NCBI GenBank assembly: GCA_963556695.1
Contig: CAUWAG010000020.1
Coordinates: 4,836,001-4,900,000, forward strand
Length of the DNA stretch: 64,000 nt
Origin: Anthostomella pinea
Lineage: Eukaryota > Ascomycota > Sordariomycetes > Xylariales > Xylariaceae
Direction of reading: 5' to 3'
This document shows positions 9,731 through 21,265 of this stretch, piece after piece. A model generated the notes under the pieces. The model saw nothing but the letters and a program-made list of their open reading frames with translations, did no database searches and was not told the origin of the DNA. Within the stretch, counting starts at the first letter, position 1. Every line of letters begins with the position of its first letter. The translations under genes were made by a program, and so were the position numbers.

Positions 9731-12506
9731 GGCATCTCCCGAGCTGTACAAATAGGTGTAGATAGCACCTAATTGGGATAGCTGAAAAATGATAAAAACG
9801 ATTGCAGCTACCGCTCAAGACCACAGGCTTGTCAACCCTTTGAAATCTGACAGGTATTAACTCTTTAATTAATTTTTTTAAAAAAGCGTTTATTAACTTA
9901 GAATAATAAACTTAATACTTAATTAGCTTTTATACGTTATTATTATTTAATCAACTTCATATATTAGTTTTATTATACTTTATAGCCCGGTTAAAAGCTA
10001 TAAAATTATATATGAAATAAATAAGATAAGAAGTCGCTTGAAAAGTTAAGTATTATTTAATATATTGTTCTTATTTAATCAAATTCTTAGGTCTTGTCTT
10101 TATATCAGCTTATAATATATGCTTTTTTATTTTCCAAAGCTAAAATGTCTGAGTGTTCAATGTATCGTTATTTTTAAGCTTGACTAAATGTTTAAAATGC
10201 TTGTTTATAATAGTGTTTTTTTTACTTTATTATTTAAATAGTGTTTTAATTTTAGTTTTAATTAAAAGGTAACGTTATTTTTTAACCACCTTATATACCT
10301 TAACTTTAATAACTTTTAGTAGCTTTTTTATATTAAGCTTTATAATAATAAAGCTGTAATAATTGTACTAATTTTATTAATTAATACTTAAACTTTAAAT
10401 TTATAAGCTTAAACAAATTACCTTTAAAAATATCACAATATTCATGTAAAGCAAACGTTTTAGCTTTAAACTTATTAAATAAGCTCTTAATTAAATAAGC
10501 GTTAAGCTTTAATATTATTTTTAAGTTTTATCGATTTAAAGCGATACAAAGGTTTTTTATAAGGTTTTTATTATTAAGCTTTATAATAATAATAGATAAT
10601 ATTAAGCCGTTTAAGTAAATCAAGAAAATATACGCGATATTTTGTATTAAAAAATCATATATTTCGATATTAAATATATTATGAAAAAGTAAGTTTTCCT
10701 TTTTCTTTTATATTTTATGTGTTGTTTTTATATGCTTTATACCAAAAAATATAAGCGGGAAATAGGCTTATTACTTCTTTTTATATTTTACGCGATAGCT
10801 TCGTACCTTTTTTAAAAATAACAATAAGAATATAAGTAAATGACTGTATTTCATTATAATTGATAAAAGAAATAGTACATAAATTAATATAATATAATAA
10901 TTTAGCCTGCATTTTAATTATACAATGATCAGTTTTTACTAGCTTTATTAAATAAGTTTCATGATTATAGTATAAGCTAATTATAATAACTTTGTTAATT
11001 TATATCAGTCTTAATAATAAAAACTAAATGTTTGAAACTTTTATTTATAATAATTAATAGCTTTAATTACTTTTATTATTTGAAACTTTATTTTTACGAG
11101 TTTAAACAAAATCGCTCTTAAGGTTTATATACTAAAACTTCAAAGAAAAAGGTATTATCTTTATGCTTAACCAAAAAAGATAGAACATTTTAAAAGTTAT
11201 TTTTTGGCTGATTAGCTATATTTTAATATAACTAATTATAACGTTATCAAAAAGGAATCTAATATTATAACTTTAATTTTGAACTTAAAATAAATAGCTC
11301 ATAAAATAAACTTTACGCTACTAGTGTTAGAAATTAAATAATATAAAAATAATTTTTTTTTGGCTTGTAACGGTATTTTAACTAATTTTTATAGTAATAA
11401 TAAACGCTTTTGATCTTTAGATATTTAAGCTCTAATAATACGTTTAAGTCTTTAAATTTAAAATAACTTCAAAAAAACAAAGCCGCTTTTAAGATATCGT
11501 AGTTTTTATATATTTCGTTTTTTTCTTTACAATTTATAGCAATTTCATTCTAATGATGTAGTTGTTATATCCCAAATAATATATTTATTTAGGCTTCTTA
11601 ATTATAAGACTTTTTATATAAAAGTAAAACCTTTATAATACCCTCTTTTTTATTTAATTTTATCCATTATTTCATTTTTCGTTTAAACTTTTAAATATAT
11701 TAAATACTTGATGCTTAAAACTGTAATTATTATATATTTTATCAAAACTTATTAGCCTAAAGATTAGACTTAAAATTAAAATAATAATAATATAAATACG
11801 ATTATTATTTCTAACGGGATTATTATTATGCTATCTTTTTTTTCTTTGTAAATCGTTTTTATTAAACGTTATAAAAACTATAAGAAATATTATTCATAAA
11901 GTCTAAAATAAAGTATCAACATTGTAATCTTTTAAAATATGATCTAAAAATAAATAGCTTATTTTGTTATAAACAGCTTAATATGAAAAAGTTTATTTTT
12001 TTTACATTTACGGGGCTAGTTTTTTAAGCTTTTAGTTTTATTTGATGTTTCAGATATTATTAAACCGTTCAAATAAACCGGAAATATAAACGCAATATTT
12101 TATTAAGAAAATATAGGTAAACTATATGGAAAAGTAAATATTCTTAACTTTGATTACAGGATTAAAAAATAATATATTTTAAAGGTTCATTATTTTAATT
12201 ATTATAACAAGTTATCTAGAATAGCTTTTTCCGTTTAAATAAACATATAGTTATAAACATATTTAGAATAGTAAGTAAATATCACCTTAAAGCTTAGTAT
12301 AAGTTATTAAATAAATCTAATATAATAAGTTTAGCTTTTAGTATAAAAACAATTAAATTGTAAAATACCTTTTATACTTCTAATATTAAGGATTTAAACA
12401 ATACGGTAAACATTTTAAGCTTAAGTATAATAGATTGGTCTTTAAATATATTAGTCTAAGATTCTTAAAAAAAAAATTACATTATAGCTTAGAAAGAGAT
12501 ATTATA
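9731..12506. other. 2.8-kb AT-rich block without genes
   Basis: Extremely AT-rich with pervasive TTAA/TATA words and no open frame of note on either strand. The composition fits old repeats saturated by RIP, and individual elements can no longer be recognised by eye. I see nothing else in it. Confidence 0.6.
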
Positions 12507-12511
12507 TTCTT

Positions 12512-12715
12512 TGTTGGATCCATGCGATTTCAGACTGCAAACCATCTATACTAGGACCCACATGTATGATTAGATAAGATAAGATAGTGGATTGAGAGGG
12601 CACTTGGCCAGACCTTTAAGTCCAGCTAGATTCCTCTCAATCCAACCATCAGCAATATCATGACCTTGACCCCATACTCGAGTATTATGATTGATCGTTT
12701 AAGCCTGTTCCAACA
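12512..12715 (+). repeat. 5' LTR of the second copia element
   Basis: 204 bp, TGTTGGATCC...TTCCAACA, with the TG/CA ends of an LTR. The same family occurs at 18335-18538, 18558-18760 and 19509-19711, plus a fragment at 20701-20758. Confidence 0.93.
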
Positions 12716-13209
12716 CTGATCAGTGTTGTCTCCCAAGGCAACACAGATAAACAAAGAAAAGAAGAGGTCTTACTGTATCAACGTTCCTGACACAAGACTC
12801 GGGATACAGCCAAAGATCTGGATCTTCTGGCGCAAACGTTCCTCAAGAGGCGATTCAAGGCACAGCACGAGATCCGAGGTTTTCTACTGCAAACGTTCCT
12901 CCAGAGGCGACTCGAGGCAATAGATTACGCTGCAATCACAGCAATACTCATATCCCGCGCGGCAGCACAGACTGTTGACAGAACCCTTACCCACACATCT
13001 ATCTGACGCGCCCGTCCAACACAAGCCCATTCGACACATGCCAGATTGTTGAAAGAACCACCTGACACACATCCATCCGACACGCCCATCCCACACGCCT
13101 ATCCCACACGCCCATCCGACACGTGCCCATCTGATATGTCAATCCGACACGTCCATCCGACACACCCATATCCAACACAAGTACATCCGACACAAGTACA
13201 TCTGACAAG
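12716..13209 (+). other. 5' leader of the second copia element
   Basis: The stretch between LTR and gag contains a twice-occurring GCAAACGTTCCTC word (12832, 12890) and then many short CATCCGACAC/CCCATCC-like imperfect repeats (about 13040-13200). It should hold the primer-binding site just after 12715, but I cannot match it to a tRNA by eye. Confidence 0.4.
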
Positions 13210-16200
13210 ATGGCCTCCAGCAATAGCAACAGCGAAATCCAAGTCGCTCAAGACCCAGCAGACATTGTGAGAGACAAGAAGCTACGATATCTCAGCGACC
13301 GCAACCTACATGTCAACCTTGTCGACCTCATTGATCTTGATCGCATCAAGTTTGGAAAACAAGTCGACCTTGAACATGACGAGGATACCCATTTCAACTC
13401 GTATACCTTATCATGTATCAACCGCTACAATAATGCTAAAACGCCCATCCCTTTCGAGATTCACGAGACATTCCAGATGGACTTTGAGAACTGGACAAAG
13501 GCAGACTTCAAGAAGGTAGAGCGCACTATAAGAGGTATCTTTAGGAAATGCCTTAACTCCAAAAGAATCTACCTAGGCAAAGCAAACCACTCTATCGCAG
13601 ACGCCCTTGCCAACCTTGTCACCGCAGAGGACCTCCCAACCTGGGATAAAGTCCTACTTGACAGAATAAGAACTGCTTATCCGCACCCAAATGTCTGGAA
13701 AATCGTTGATGTCTGCATGGCTACACAGACTGATGCTCTCAATGCTGATACCCCAGATTTGATTGATCCTCATGATGACATCCCTTCTGTTACCGCTGAA
13801 TATGCATCACAAAAGACTACCCCAGATCTTAATCTAGCCCAGTACCGGAATCCCTCACCACCACAAATCCCAACGGCATATGCAACCGGCAACTTCATGC
13901 CCGATCCTTGGCACATCGCTATCACACCAGCCCTGGCTTTGGAACATACCAGCAGCACAACCAATGGCTACAGAATCAACCACCTGATCCATATACCCAG
14001 ATTCCCCCTATCCCAGTGCCCAACGAGGACCTAGCTCCTGGAACAATCGCAACATTTGCCAAGATCTGGAAAGAGAAGAACTGTTACTCAGGACAACCCT
14101 ACGATATTCTGGATGACAAGATACGCTACTTCCTAAATACATGTTCTACCATTGGTATCAAACCTGGCCAGTTCCACGTAGTATTCCCTCAAGTCCTCAT
14201 TGGCACAGCTCAAGAATACTTCATGCACCATATCAGCCGTCATTCGATGTTCTCAGACATATACAACCGTCTCAAGGCACATTTTGACATGAAAGTCAAC
14301 AAGACTCAATATCATCGCGATTGGTTGGCAATCACCTATATCAACATGAAGACACGACCTGAGAACGCTGGCAAGACCGGCATGGAGATCCTTGAGGCAC
14401 TCCTTGGCAAACTGCAACTCTGTCAACGTGCCCTTGGCCCTTCGTACCTAGGCGAGACACAGCTGATTGCAGCTGTGGAACGCGCCTGTCGTGGTATCAA
14501 AGAATTTAACTACGCCTTGTGCACTCCTTTACACATATTTGAAGCTCCTCCTTCAAATCTCTGATAATCACTCCAGACCTCTTAAGACTCAGCTGACAGC
14601 GCCCAGCATACTACTAATCAGTACTTTACTGATCGCAAGTTTCACCGGCGGAAAGACAAGCAATATAATAAACGAGATGGCAACGTTACCAGATGTTGTT
14701 ACATCTGCAGTGACCCTGACTGTCGATCGGGGAAGCATTCTCCAGAGGAACAGTGGAAATTCAAAAAGAAATGGCGACACGATCAACATTTCCGTGGACG
14801 ACCAACCACAGGCCCTGCCTATATCCATTTCCTAGCTGATTACGAGCCAGATCTTGACTCAGACCCCGATGACACGCATGACCAACATGTCATGGATTCT
14901 AGAAGTGACAGCAGTGATGATGCTGTCCAATCTCTCACATCCACCTTACTTAGTGACCGAGCATTCCAACATTCAATCACTGCCACGGACAACTCGTAAG
15001 TTGGATTCGAGTCTGACAGTTTCACACTGGATAGATACGCCAGTTCTACATTCCAAGGAATTATACCTGATTCTGGCGCTGCTTCTGTTTCAACAGCCGG
15101 CAAGGGTCAATTCCTAGCCTTACAGCGCGAGCTACCCTTAGTTTTACTCAATAAATCATGCGCTGGAGAAGCTACGGTTAAATTTGGTAGAGGACAGCCC
15201 CTAGATTCCCTTGGCATGATCCATGTTGACACCCCCATTGGAGACGTGACGTTCCATGTCGTTGACACCCAAACTCCCTTCCTCCTCTGCCTGAAAGACT
15301 TCGACAATCTTGGTGTAATGTTTGACAATATTGCCAATAGGATGATCCGACTGCGAGATGGCAAGTCCATCCCAATCACCCAAAAATGGGGCCACCCTTG
15401 GTTCTTTCCCTCAGCATCCACAACTGCGTCAACTGGTATTTTCCTCATAGAAGCCGAGCTGCGACGTATTCACACCCGATTCGGCCACCCTTCCGTTGGC
15501 AAGCTCCACAAGCTTTTGGAGAAATCTGGCAATGGAGCTAATCGAGATGCCATTGCAATGATCAACAAGTTTTGCCATCATTGCCAGGTCAAAGGCCCGT
15601 CACCACAACGCTTCAAGTTTTCCATCAAGAAGGATGTTGATTTCAACTACGAAGTCATTGTTGACGTTATATACTTGGACAGCAAGCCTGTCCTTCACTG
15701 CGTTGACGCCGCTACAGCCTTCCAGGCAGCCCAATTCCTTCTCAGCCTGTCTGCCAAGGAGACCTGGGAAGCATTGAAACGATGTTGGATCAACACTTAT
15801 CTTGGTCCCCCAGATGTCCTGACGCACGATGCTGGTACAAACTTCGCAGCTACAGAGTTTCGCGCTGAAGCCCGATTGCTTGGAATCACCTGTCATCAGA
15901 TCCCCGTCAAAGCTCATTGGTCAATTGGCAAGGTTGAACGCTATCATACCCCCATTCGACGCTCTTACGAGATCATCCGAGCCGAATCATCTGAGATCTC
16001 CCAAGAAGCTGCCCTGCAAATGGCAATAAAAGCTGTAAACGATACAGCTGGACCAGATGGACTTGTGCATACACTCTTAGTGTTTGGAGCCTATCCACGC
16101 GTTACGATGGATTCACCTCCGACACCAGCACAGCTCTAGCGTGCCCAGGCACAGGCCAAGGCAATAACCGAACTGCGTAAGATTCGAGCCAAGCGTAATG

Positions 16201-18278
16201 TTCAGGATGCCCTGAACACCAGGAACGGCCCTGATACAACCCCAACACTGCCTCGCTCTCTTTCTATTGGCAGTGAAGTTCTTGTCTACCGCAAAAAAGA
16301 CAAATATCAAGGCCTGTATAAAGTTCTATCAGTAACAGATCGAGAAGTAACCATTGAGATGGTTAATGGACCAACCCTATTCAGCCGCACGCACGTCAAG
16401 CCGTACAACCGTCACCCTGACGCGATTCTCGATACTGACAAGGTCGACAATCACGACACCCCCATTCCGTTCGAATATCCTGAACCGACACTCTCCCGTC
16501 GTCGCGGCCGCCCTCCGAAGCTCCCTATACCCGTCCAAAGCACAAAGCGACCGCGAGGCCGACCCAGAAAAATATACGTGGTACATATGGCCACTACGAC
16601 TAGAAGCGAAGAGGAGAACTTCGCTGGCTCCTTCGTCCAGCAAGATGAATATGGTATTTTCCTCTCGCATAAGGAGCGTGCTGACCACGCTCTCGCTCTG
16701 AAACTGCGCACTGAAGGCAAGATCACAGCCCCTTGAGCACCCTTCGAGCAATCCGATGTCCTTGAGATTGAGTCTCTATTTGCCGATGAAGTGCTTGTCC
16801 CCATTCTGTTCGACAGCAAGATTCACGGCGACATCCAACTGTTTAACTCTCGTCTCGTCCGCACTGTTAAAGGTGTCAATGACCGCCCTTACGAGAAGGG
16901 CAGACTCGTCGTTTAAGGATATAACAATCATAAAAAGCACGATATCATGACCCAAGCTCTGACGATCATGCGGTGCAGCCAACAACTGGCAATGGCCCTA
17001 ACACCGTCCTTACGACGGCTAGGATGCCTCACTGCCTCTCGAGACATCACTATGGCCTATACGCAGTCACGACACCCTATGAATCGTCTTGTCCTATGCA
17101 AGCTGTCCATTAAACTAAAAAAAAAGTATCAAGAGGGTACAATTCTTTACGTCGACAAACCCCTGTACGGAATCGCAGAAGCTGGGAATCATTGGTATGA
17201 CACATACTCCGCCCACCACAAGGAAAGACTAGAGATGGAGACATCCGCCTATAACCCTTATTTATTCATTACAAAGAAAGGCAATGACTTCGCTATCACA
17301 GCCCTTCAAACTGACGACACCTTTGTCATTGGCACTACCGGCTTCCTGGAGAAGGAAGAAAACGAAACAAGGAAAGCGGGCTACAAGACGAAGCCACGAA
17401 CCCAGTTTGATACTGGTTCTTCTGGCAACTTCAACAGATGCCGCCTAGAATTTCAGACTGAGAGCATGACAGCGACTCAAAAGGGACAAGCTGACAAGCT
17501 CGTCCTGATTGACATGAGTGACAAGGACTACAAACAGAAATTTATTGAGCAACGAGCAAGAGGCGCTTACATTGCCTCCATCTGTTAACCAGAAGCTGTA
17601 TTTGACTATTCTGTTGCAGCCCAAGCCCAAGAACCCTCTGACAAAGATGTCGAGATGCTAAACAAACACATTTAATGGCAACTAGATAACAAGTCACATA
17701 GACTTCGATTCGTAACGACTGACCTGTCTACTGCTAAACTCTTTGTGTTTGTTGATAGATCATTCGCTAATAACAAGGACCTATCATCCCAGATCGGATT
17801 TGTCATTATCTTCGGGAATGAATCTTCTGGCAATGACGAGACATTCACATTCGATCTGACTGGAAACATTGTTCATTGGTCCTCTACCAAATGCAAGAGA
17901 GTCACTCGGAGCGTTCTAGCTTCTGAAATCTATGGCATGGTTGCTGGCTATGATTACGGATACGTGATCCACCGTACACTGGCAACTATCTGCCAACGCC
18001 TCGAAGTATTTTCGATCCCCCTGATCCTCTGCACGGACTCATACTCGCTATACCAGTGCCTTGTCAAGCTCGGCACTACCAATGAGAAGCGCCTGATGAT
18101 CGATGTCATGGCGCTCTGGTAGTCATACAAGAATCATGAGATCACAGAAATCCGATGGATCCATGGTGAAGACAACCCTGCTGACTCGATGACCAAATCG
18201 TCTCCAAATAAAGCTCTTCATAGTCTTGTTTTTAATAACAAGACAACGGTTCGAGTTGAAGGCTGGGTTCGGCGTTGA
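13210..18278 (+). pseudogene. copia gag-pol polyprotein with stops of RIP type
   Basis: ATG 13210 opens Gag. A frameshift near 13920-13940 moves to the frame used by all later parts. Next come a CCHC-like knuckle (CYICSDPDCRSGKH, ~14695), a protease with DSGA (~15069), and an integrase with an H-x3-H/C-x2-C zinc site (15470-15590) and DDE residues in VDVIYLD or VDAATAF, THDAGTNF and GKVERYH. Then follow two AT-hooks (RRGRPPK, PRGRPRK; 16500-16570), RT with TDD (LQTDDTFVIG, ~17310) and RNase H (~17740-18270). In-frame stops lie at 14562, 14565, 14583, 14997, 16137, 16734, 16914, 17586, 17673 and 18120. Eight are TAA/TAG, each explicable as CAA/CAG changed by one C-to-T, and two are TGA. The natural end is TGA 18276-18278. 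Confidence 0.9.
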
Positions 18279-18334
18279 GATCACCTGGAAAGACGGTTTG
18301 ATGGAATCGCAACCATGAAAGAAAGAGTATCCTG

Positions 18335-18538
18335 TGTTGGATCCATGCGATTCCAGACTGCAAACCATCTATACCAGGACCCACATATATGATTAGATAA
18401 GATAAGATAGTGGATTGAGAGGGCACTTGGCCAGACCTTCGAGTCCAGCTAGATTCCTCTCAATCCAACCATCAGCAACATCATGGCCTTGACCCCATAC
18501 TCAAGTATTATGATTGATCGTTCAAGCCTGTTCTAACA
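18335..18538 (+). repeat. 3' LTR of the second copia element
   Basis: 204 bp, the same length as the 5' LTR, with ten transition differences. It is followed by TTCTT. A purine-rich AAAGAAAGAG lies just upstream. Confidence 0.93.
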
Positions 18539-18557
18539 TTCTTAATAATATCGTTAA

Positions 18558-18760
18558 TGTTGGATCCATGCGATTCCATATTCAAAACCATCCATACCAA
18601 ACCCACATATATGATTAGATAAGAGATTAGATACCGGATTGTGAAGTCACTTAGCCAGACCTGCAGGTCCAGCTAGACTTTCCAATCCAACCATCAGCAA
18701 CATCATAACCTTGACCCAATACTCGAGTATTATGATTGATCGTTCAAGCCTGTTCTAACA
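18558..18760 (+). mobile_element. Solo LTR, same family as the second copia element
   Basis: 203 bp from TGTTGGATCC to TTCTAACA, flanked by GTTAA on both sides (18553-18557 and 18761-18765). It is more diverged from the 12512/18335 pair than those are from each other. It lies only 14 bp after the second copia element's target duplication. Confidence 0.88.
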
Positions 18761-18765
18761 GTTAA

Positions 18766-19508
18766 AGCATTAAACATTTTACTTCAACTTTCTATTATTA
18801 AACGTAACGTTTTTAAAAAATCTTGTTTTCAAGCTTAATAGCTATATTATTAAAAGCCGATATATTATAAAATGGTTTCTAAATTGATTTACTAATGTTT
18901 ATTACGTATATTATAAAAAGTTTAAAATCAGGTAAAAACGTATATAGCGATATTATTGATATTTAAATATGTTATAAATTCCGAGTATGTTTTTTATGCT
19001 TTTAATTAAAAAGACGTTATATATGTTTTTGACGAAGGTATTTTAAGAAGTTATACCTCTTAATAGCTTATTAAATAAGGTAATAGTTTCTAACTTATAT
19101 TATAAGGTTACAGTTATAAAATGCTTCTTTAAAAATGTTGAAAAAGATATGATATATATAAAGTAAAAATAAAGCCTTGAATAATTTAAAAAAGGTTATT
19201 TAATGACTACCTTAACTTATAAGCCTTATAGTTTTTATTAAATTATAATATAACTGAATTGGTTAAAGTAAATAATAAATTTTATTTTCTTATTATATTG
19301 AAAAGAGCTACAAAAAATCTTTTATTCTTAAATAGTAAAAAAAGTATTTCATTTGTTATTTAGCCATATTTATATAATCGTAACGTTAAGAAGTAAGCTC
19401 ATCTTAAGATTATAGTTTATACCGATTTATTTTATTATACTGTTAAAAAATATTGATTTTGAAAATAATAATAATAAATATATACATAATATATTATTAT
19501 AATAAAAC
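18766..19508. other. AT-rich block without genes
   Basis: Strongly AT-rich with no usable open frame. It is interpreted as RIP-mutated repeat DNA. Confidence 0.55.
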
Positions 19509-19711
19509 TGCGGGAACAGGCTTGAACAATCAATGATAATACTCGAGTATGTGGTCAAGGTCATGATGTTGCTAATGGTTGGATTGTGAAGTCTAGCTGG
19601 ACCTGCAGGTCTGGCTAAGTGACCTCACAATCCGGTATCTAATTTCTTATCTAATCATATATGTGGATCCGGTATGAATGGTTTGAAGGTTGGAATCGCA
19701 TGGATCCAACA
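19509..19711 (-). mobile_element. Inverted solo LTR, same copia family
   Basis: 203 bp, the reverse-complement orientation of the LTR family at 18558, ending in GGATCCAACA on the plus strand. The other end reads TGCGGGAACAGG rather than TGTTAGAACAGG. The flanking 5-mers (AAAAC, TTAGT) do not match, so the target duplication has been mutated or lost. Confidence 0.75.
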
Positions 19712-20700
19712 TTAGTATTAAAAACTCCGAAGTTCTTATAAAACCTAATAATATATCAAGTAATTAAACGAAGGGTAAAATATTAATATTAAACATAGCG
19801 TAAATTTATTGCTTTTAAAGTTTATAATTTTGTTAAGAAAACCTGTATTATTAGTATTAATATCGATTTAAAGCAATATATTAACTATTATTAACTATTT
19901 TTCATGTTTTATAGTTTTAATTACGTTTTTATAAAAACTTTTTCAAAACTTTTTCAAAACTTATCAGTTTAAAGCTTTTTATTACGTCTACGTAATATTA
20001 TAGTTACTTTGTATAGCTTATATTTAATACCTTTTTATGTTATATTTTGTAACAATTATAATATAGCAAAAGCCGTAGTAAACGGTTTATTTGTTGAAAA
20101 AATACGATATGTAATCATGTTATTAAATCTAGTTTATTTATTTATAATTTAGTAATATATATAAAAAAGATTAAAAGATTAGTTTTAACTTGATTATAAT
20201 AATATTAGTTATAGTGGTTCATTATTTGAAAATAACAGTGTATTTGTTATTTCTTTATTATTTAAAACGAATTGTTTGATATTAATATCTTTAAAATGCT
20301 AATAATTTCATAAGTGATTTTATAAACATTTATAAGAAAAAATTAAGCTATATAAAAACTTATATTATCATGCTTTAAATTTAAGTAACGTTTGGTTTAA
20401 AACCGGTTATAAGGATATTAACTATATAAAACGGCCCGGTCATTAAATTAAACCGGCTAATAAATACCGTGTAAAACCTTCTCTTTTAAATATACGCTTA
20501 CGATTTAAATATATAAATATTTTAACTATATTATGTTGATATTAAAAGCAGTTAAATAGTTTAGTTATTAGCCTTATATAAGCATTAAACCAAATAAGTT
20601 ATCTAAGTATAGCCTTTTTAAACGTAAAAATAAGTTATATAAATGTTATGAGCTGTTTTATATCAACTTTTAGCATATTATATTTAAACTAAATATGTTG
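19712..20700. other. AT-rich block without genes
   Basis: AT-rich DNA with no gene. A doubled CTTTTTCAAAA word occurs near 19940-19960. I see nothing else. Confidence 0.5.
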
Positions 20701-20758
20701 ATACAGGCTTGAACGATCAATCATAATGCTCAAGTATTGGGTCAAGTCATGATGTTGG
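20701..20758 (-). repeat. Fragment of the copia LTR family
   Basis: About 58 bp matching, in inverse orientation, the CA-side end of the 203-204-bp LTR family (AGGCTTGAACGATCAATCAT and following). The remainder of the LTR is missing or lost in AT-rich sequence. Confidence 0.6.
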
Positions 20759-20829
20759 CTTAAGCTCTGTTTATTATAATAGGCGCTTTATTATATAACT
20801 AAGTTTATTTATTTTAAAATTTAACCGAG

Positions 20830-21084
20830 TGTCACGAAGCGTAAATAGGATGAAAACATAAAAGTCCTGATTGCACTACTTACGTGTAAGAATCTCTTGG
20901 TGGGGAGGGAAAGAAGGATCTGACCCGCCAGCCAATTCTGGTGGGATTAATGATCCTTCCATCCGCCCCACTATTACCTAGCCTAGTACAGTTGTGGCCA
21001 CACGTCTTGTGCGCCAGGTCATGTGATGTTGCGCACAGGCCACCCTGATGGGTTGACAGACTTCCAGGAGGTCAGACCGTTACA
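20830..21084 (-). mobile_element. Solo LTR of the nested family, with target duplication
   Basis: 255 bp from TGTCACGAAG to GACCGTTACA, flanked by CCGAG on both sides (20825-20829, 21085-21089). Read on the minus strand it begins TGTAACGG, a common start for fungal gypsy-type LTRs. It shares the block around CTTGGTGRGGAGGGRAAGAA and the neighbouring segment with 9422-9636 and 5677-5859. Confidence 0.8.
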
Positions 21085-21089
21085 CCGAG

Positions 21090-21265
21090 TTTTTTATCTT
21101 TTAAAATAAAGGCTTTTAAAGTATTAATTTGAAACTTTCAGCTCTTATATAATGAAAAGACATTAATTCAAAAGTTAAAACTTAACCAAATAAAGGAAAA
21201 AATAACTTTAAAATGCTAGATATATTAATGAGCTGTTTGCGTATAGAAAGGCTGGTTCGCTCGCG
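21090..21265. other. Boundary from AT-rich DNA to genes
   Basis: AT-rich until about 21230. GC content then rises sharply where the monooxygenase gene ends. No feature is seen. Confidence 0.4.

Larger units (their letters stand above)
12512..18538 (+). mobile_element. Second Ty1/copia retrotransposon, structurally complete
   Basis: Two 204-bp LTRs (12512-12715 and 18335-18538) enclose a gag-pol of ~5 kb. TTCTT flanks both ends (12507-12511, 18539-18543) as the target duplication. Domain order is Gag, CCHC knuckle, protease, integrase, AT-hook linker, RT, RNase H, which is the copia order. The two LTRs differ at ten positions by my alignment, all of them transitions, about 95% identity. The element is inactivated by stop codons throughout pol and a Gag frameshift. 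Related solo LTRs lie just downstream. Confidence 0.93.

Noticed and set aside
12832..13200. Repeated short words considered as a CRISPR-like or satellite array
   Set aside because: Units are imperfect and irregularly spaced within a retrotransposon leader in a eukaryotic genome.
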